In this document: piece after piece, positions 21,841-23,340 of the stretch
How the letters are laid out: each line of letters starts with the position of its first letter
Position numbering within the stretch: the stretch's first letter is position 1
Assembly: GCA_002309275.1 (NCBI GenBank)
Contig: DBXL01000199.1
Span: 20,159 to 43,498 of the forward strand
Reading direction: 5' to 3'
Source of the DNA: Ruminococcaceae bacterium UBA1213
GTDB taxonomy: Bacteria > Bacillota > Clostridia > Oscillospirales > Acutalibacteraceae
DNA length: 23,340 nucleotides
Notes under the pieces: model-generated
The model's input: the letters and a program-made list of their open reading frames with translations, nothing else
What the model was told of the DNA's origin: nothing
Database searches by the model: none
Program-made: the position numbers and the translations under genes

Positions 21841-23340
21841 TTAAGGTACAATTTTTGTATCTGTACCGTTAGCTTCCATGCTGTACATATTGCCATCACT
21901 GCCAAGATAGTAAATTTTGTTTCCCGCAACGGCAAAGTATATTACATCATCTTTTACCTTGTGCATTGATGAACCGTCACTGTTCATCATGCCAAGACTG
22001 AATATTCCGGAAGTATCGCCATTTTCAACAGCCTTTCCTGCACTCTCTATATTTCCGCTGACATACAGATAATATATATGGCTTCCGCACCCGGCAACTT
22101 TCACAACATTGGAACCGCCTAATTTTTCCACATTTCCGCCGTCAAGGTCGCACGAATAGACGACACCCTGACTATATATGGAATTATCTGTGAAAACCAG
22201 CTTGTCGCCATTGAGAGTTATACTCATAGGCTGAAGGCTTTTTGACATATATTCAAGCTTCACTGTCACAATTGCCGACGGTGCAGCAACATTTACAGCA
22301 TATACTTTTCCACTGTAATCTTTTTCGCTCACAACAAGCACATACATTTTATCTCCCCGTACAAACATACTTGTAACAGAGCCGCCTGCAGATGCACTAT
22401 AAAATCTTTCAGATTTTTCCGTTTTAATATTGATTCTATCTACTTTTTGTGTATCTTCCGTTATATAATAGAGGTAATCTCCGCTCGCCAGAAGGCAAGT
22501 AGGATTCTTTGCTTCGCTATATACTTTGAAATTTTTGCCGTCCTTGTCAACTGAGCATAAGGAATAACTTTTTCCTGTGACAGATGAAAGAAAATACACT
22601 TTGTCATTATTAAAATTGATATAAAGTATATAGTCATTTGTACGGGAGCCGTCATAGATAATACTTTTCGATACATCGTCAGGGGAGATTTTGCATAAAC
22701 ATCCATTTTCATTTGTATAATAGATGTTTCCGTCATCATCTTCGGCTGCAAGTCCACCGCTGTTAAGATTTGCCCATTTCACGCTCTCTTTATCAAAAGT
22801 CACTTCACCTGTATATACACCGCCCCCGCCTATGCCGTCAAAAACACTTCCCATATTACTAAACATACCGACCACACTCAACATCATCAGCACAATCAGC
22901 ACTGCCCTCAATATAAAAAGTACCAAACCTGAAATCAGCATGACTTTATCAAGCGTACTTGGTGTATAGGAAGGTACAATCGTTGCATAACCGCCTTGTC
23001 CGTAACTCACGGAAGGGCGCTTGAAATCATTATACCCTCCCATTGACTGACTTCCAAAATTATTCTGACTGTCACTGAACATATAATTATTGAAATCATT
23101 CTGTGGGACACTGAAACTCTGGTTATTAAAATCATTCTGCGGAATACTTAAACTCTGGTCATTAAAATTATTCTGCGGAGCATTGAAACTTTGGCTGTTG
23201 AAATCATTTGGCGGAGCATTGAAACTCTGATTATTCAAATTATTCTGCGGAATGCCGAAATCATTTTTCGGTGCTTCAAAATTAAAATCATTTTGGGGAA
23301 TATCAGGAGTTTTTTCAAGTGTCACTTTCGGTTCAGGGGG
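21841..23340 (-). CDS. Membrane-anchored DUF5050-like propeller protein with PQN-rich repeats (5' end outside window)
   Basis: The frame is open to the right edge of the window (codons for PPEPK precede GTG 23325, which has no ribosome site), so I treat it as 5' partial. The visible 500 residues have a Pro/Gln/Asn-rich N-terminal region with six 12-residue repeats and a linker. A membrane segment follows at about 126-156, counted from GTG 23325. Then comes an extracellular domain of repeated strands (NIYYTNENGCLCKIS, YLYYITEDTQKVDRI, NKIYYLGSDGNMYSM) like DUF5050 six-bladed propellers. Proteins of this shape in clostridia often begin with a zinc ribbon, which would lie outside the window. Function unknown; probably co-transcribed with the two genes after it. 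Confidence 0.65.
   Translation of the reverse strand, partial: PPEPKVTLEKTPDIPQNDFNFEAPKNDFGIPQNNLNNQSFNAPPNDFNSQSFNAPQNNFNDQSLSIPQNDFNNQSFSVPQNDFNNYMFSDSQNNFGSQSMGGYNDFKRPSVSYGQGGYATIVPSYTPSTLDKVMLISGLVLFILRAVLIVLMMLSVVGMFSNMGSVFDGIGGGGVYTGEVTFDKESVKWANLNSGGLAAEDDDGNIYYTNENGCLCKISPDDVSKSIIYDGSRTNDYILYINFNNDKVYFLSSVTGKSYSLCSVDKDGKNFKVYSEAKNPTCLLASGDYLYYITEDTQKVDRINIKTEKSERFYSASAGGSVTSMFVRGDKMYVLVVSEKDYSGKVYAVNVAAPSAIVTVKLEYMSKSLQPMSITLNGDKLVFTDNSIYSQGVVYSCDLDGGNVEKLGGSNVVKVAGCGSHIYYLYVSGNIESAGKAVENGDTSGIFSLGMMNSDGSSMHKVKDDVIYFAVAGNKIYYLGSDGNMYSMEANGTDTKIVP
23035..23250 (-). repeat. Six 36-base tandem repeats encoding PQNxFNxQSFxx
   Basis: Residues 26-97 (from GTG 23325) are six 12-residue units, for example PQNDFNNQSFSV and PQNNFNDQSLSI. 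The last two are diverged. Shorter partial units (PQNDFNFEA, PKNDFGI) precede them. They form a low-complexity cytoplasmic segment before the membrane helix. Confidence 0.85.

Noticed and set aside
21816..21935. Longer start for the middle propeller-like gene
   Set aside because: It overlaps the upstream gene by about 95 bases in another frame; ATG 21815 has a suitable ribosome site.
1..23340. Transposase, integrase, tRNA or rRNA genes
   Set aside because: None were seen on either strand; the window reads as ordinary chromosomal operons.

Overview
The window looks like a chromosomal segment of a low-to-moderate G+C, Gram-positive Clostridia member, most likely a Ruminococcus-type Oscillospiraceae. 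The grounds are the fakA/yloV-recG neighbourhood, strong AGGAGG ribosome sites with frequent TTG starts, and a type IV pilus (T4P) locus with no outer-membrane secretin (PilQ) or PilP. The genus is inferred from gene content and style, not from a marker gene.

Layout. (1) Positions 1-2849, + strand: the C-terminal part of a FakA/YloV-type kinase subunit, then recG with a TTG start. A hairpin built of 7-base repeats lies between them, and recG ends in its own terminator. (2) Positions 2948-11856, - strand: a short operon of two prepilins and a giant 2,497-residue prepilin-like protein. It has its own promoter and ends in a strong terminator that converges on recG. (3) Positions 12089-19637, - strand: the T4P assembly operon in the order pilM-pilN fusion, pilO, pilD, pilB, pilT, pilC, closed by a terminator. 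A second 7-base-repeat hairpin lies between pilB and pilT. (4) Positions 19994-23340, - strand: an SGNH/GDSL hydrolase and two predicted beta-propeller-like proteins, the last running off the window. These probably form a separate operon with no evident link to pili.

How the genes work together. PilB (extension ATPase), PilT (retraction ATPase), PilC (platform), PilM/N/O (alignment complex) and PilD (leader peptidase) form a nearly complete Gram-positive T4P machine. The adjacent operon supplies three pilin-class proteins. Two carry the normal G|MxLVE motif with Glu5. The third, giant one has G|LTLPM, without Glu5. Two Glu5 subunits plus one lacking Glu5 is the arrangement of the tip trio GspI/J/K or PilV/PilW/PilX. 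I therefore infer that the giant protein is a tip subunit.

Main point of interest. Grafted onto that pilin-like N-terminus are about 2,450 residues of extracellular modules. They include three tandem modules resembling starch-binding family CBM26, helical FIVAR-like spacers and a duplicated C-terminal beta module. The simplest reading is a retractable pilus tipped with a very large polysaccharide-binding adhesin. The pilin class and machinery are well supported by sequence; the carbohydrate specificity is inference. No classical short major pilin gene is present in the window.
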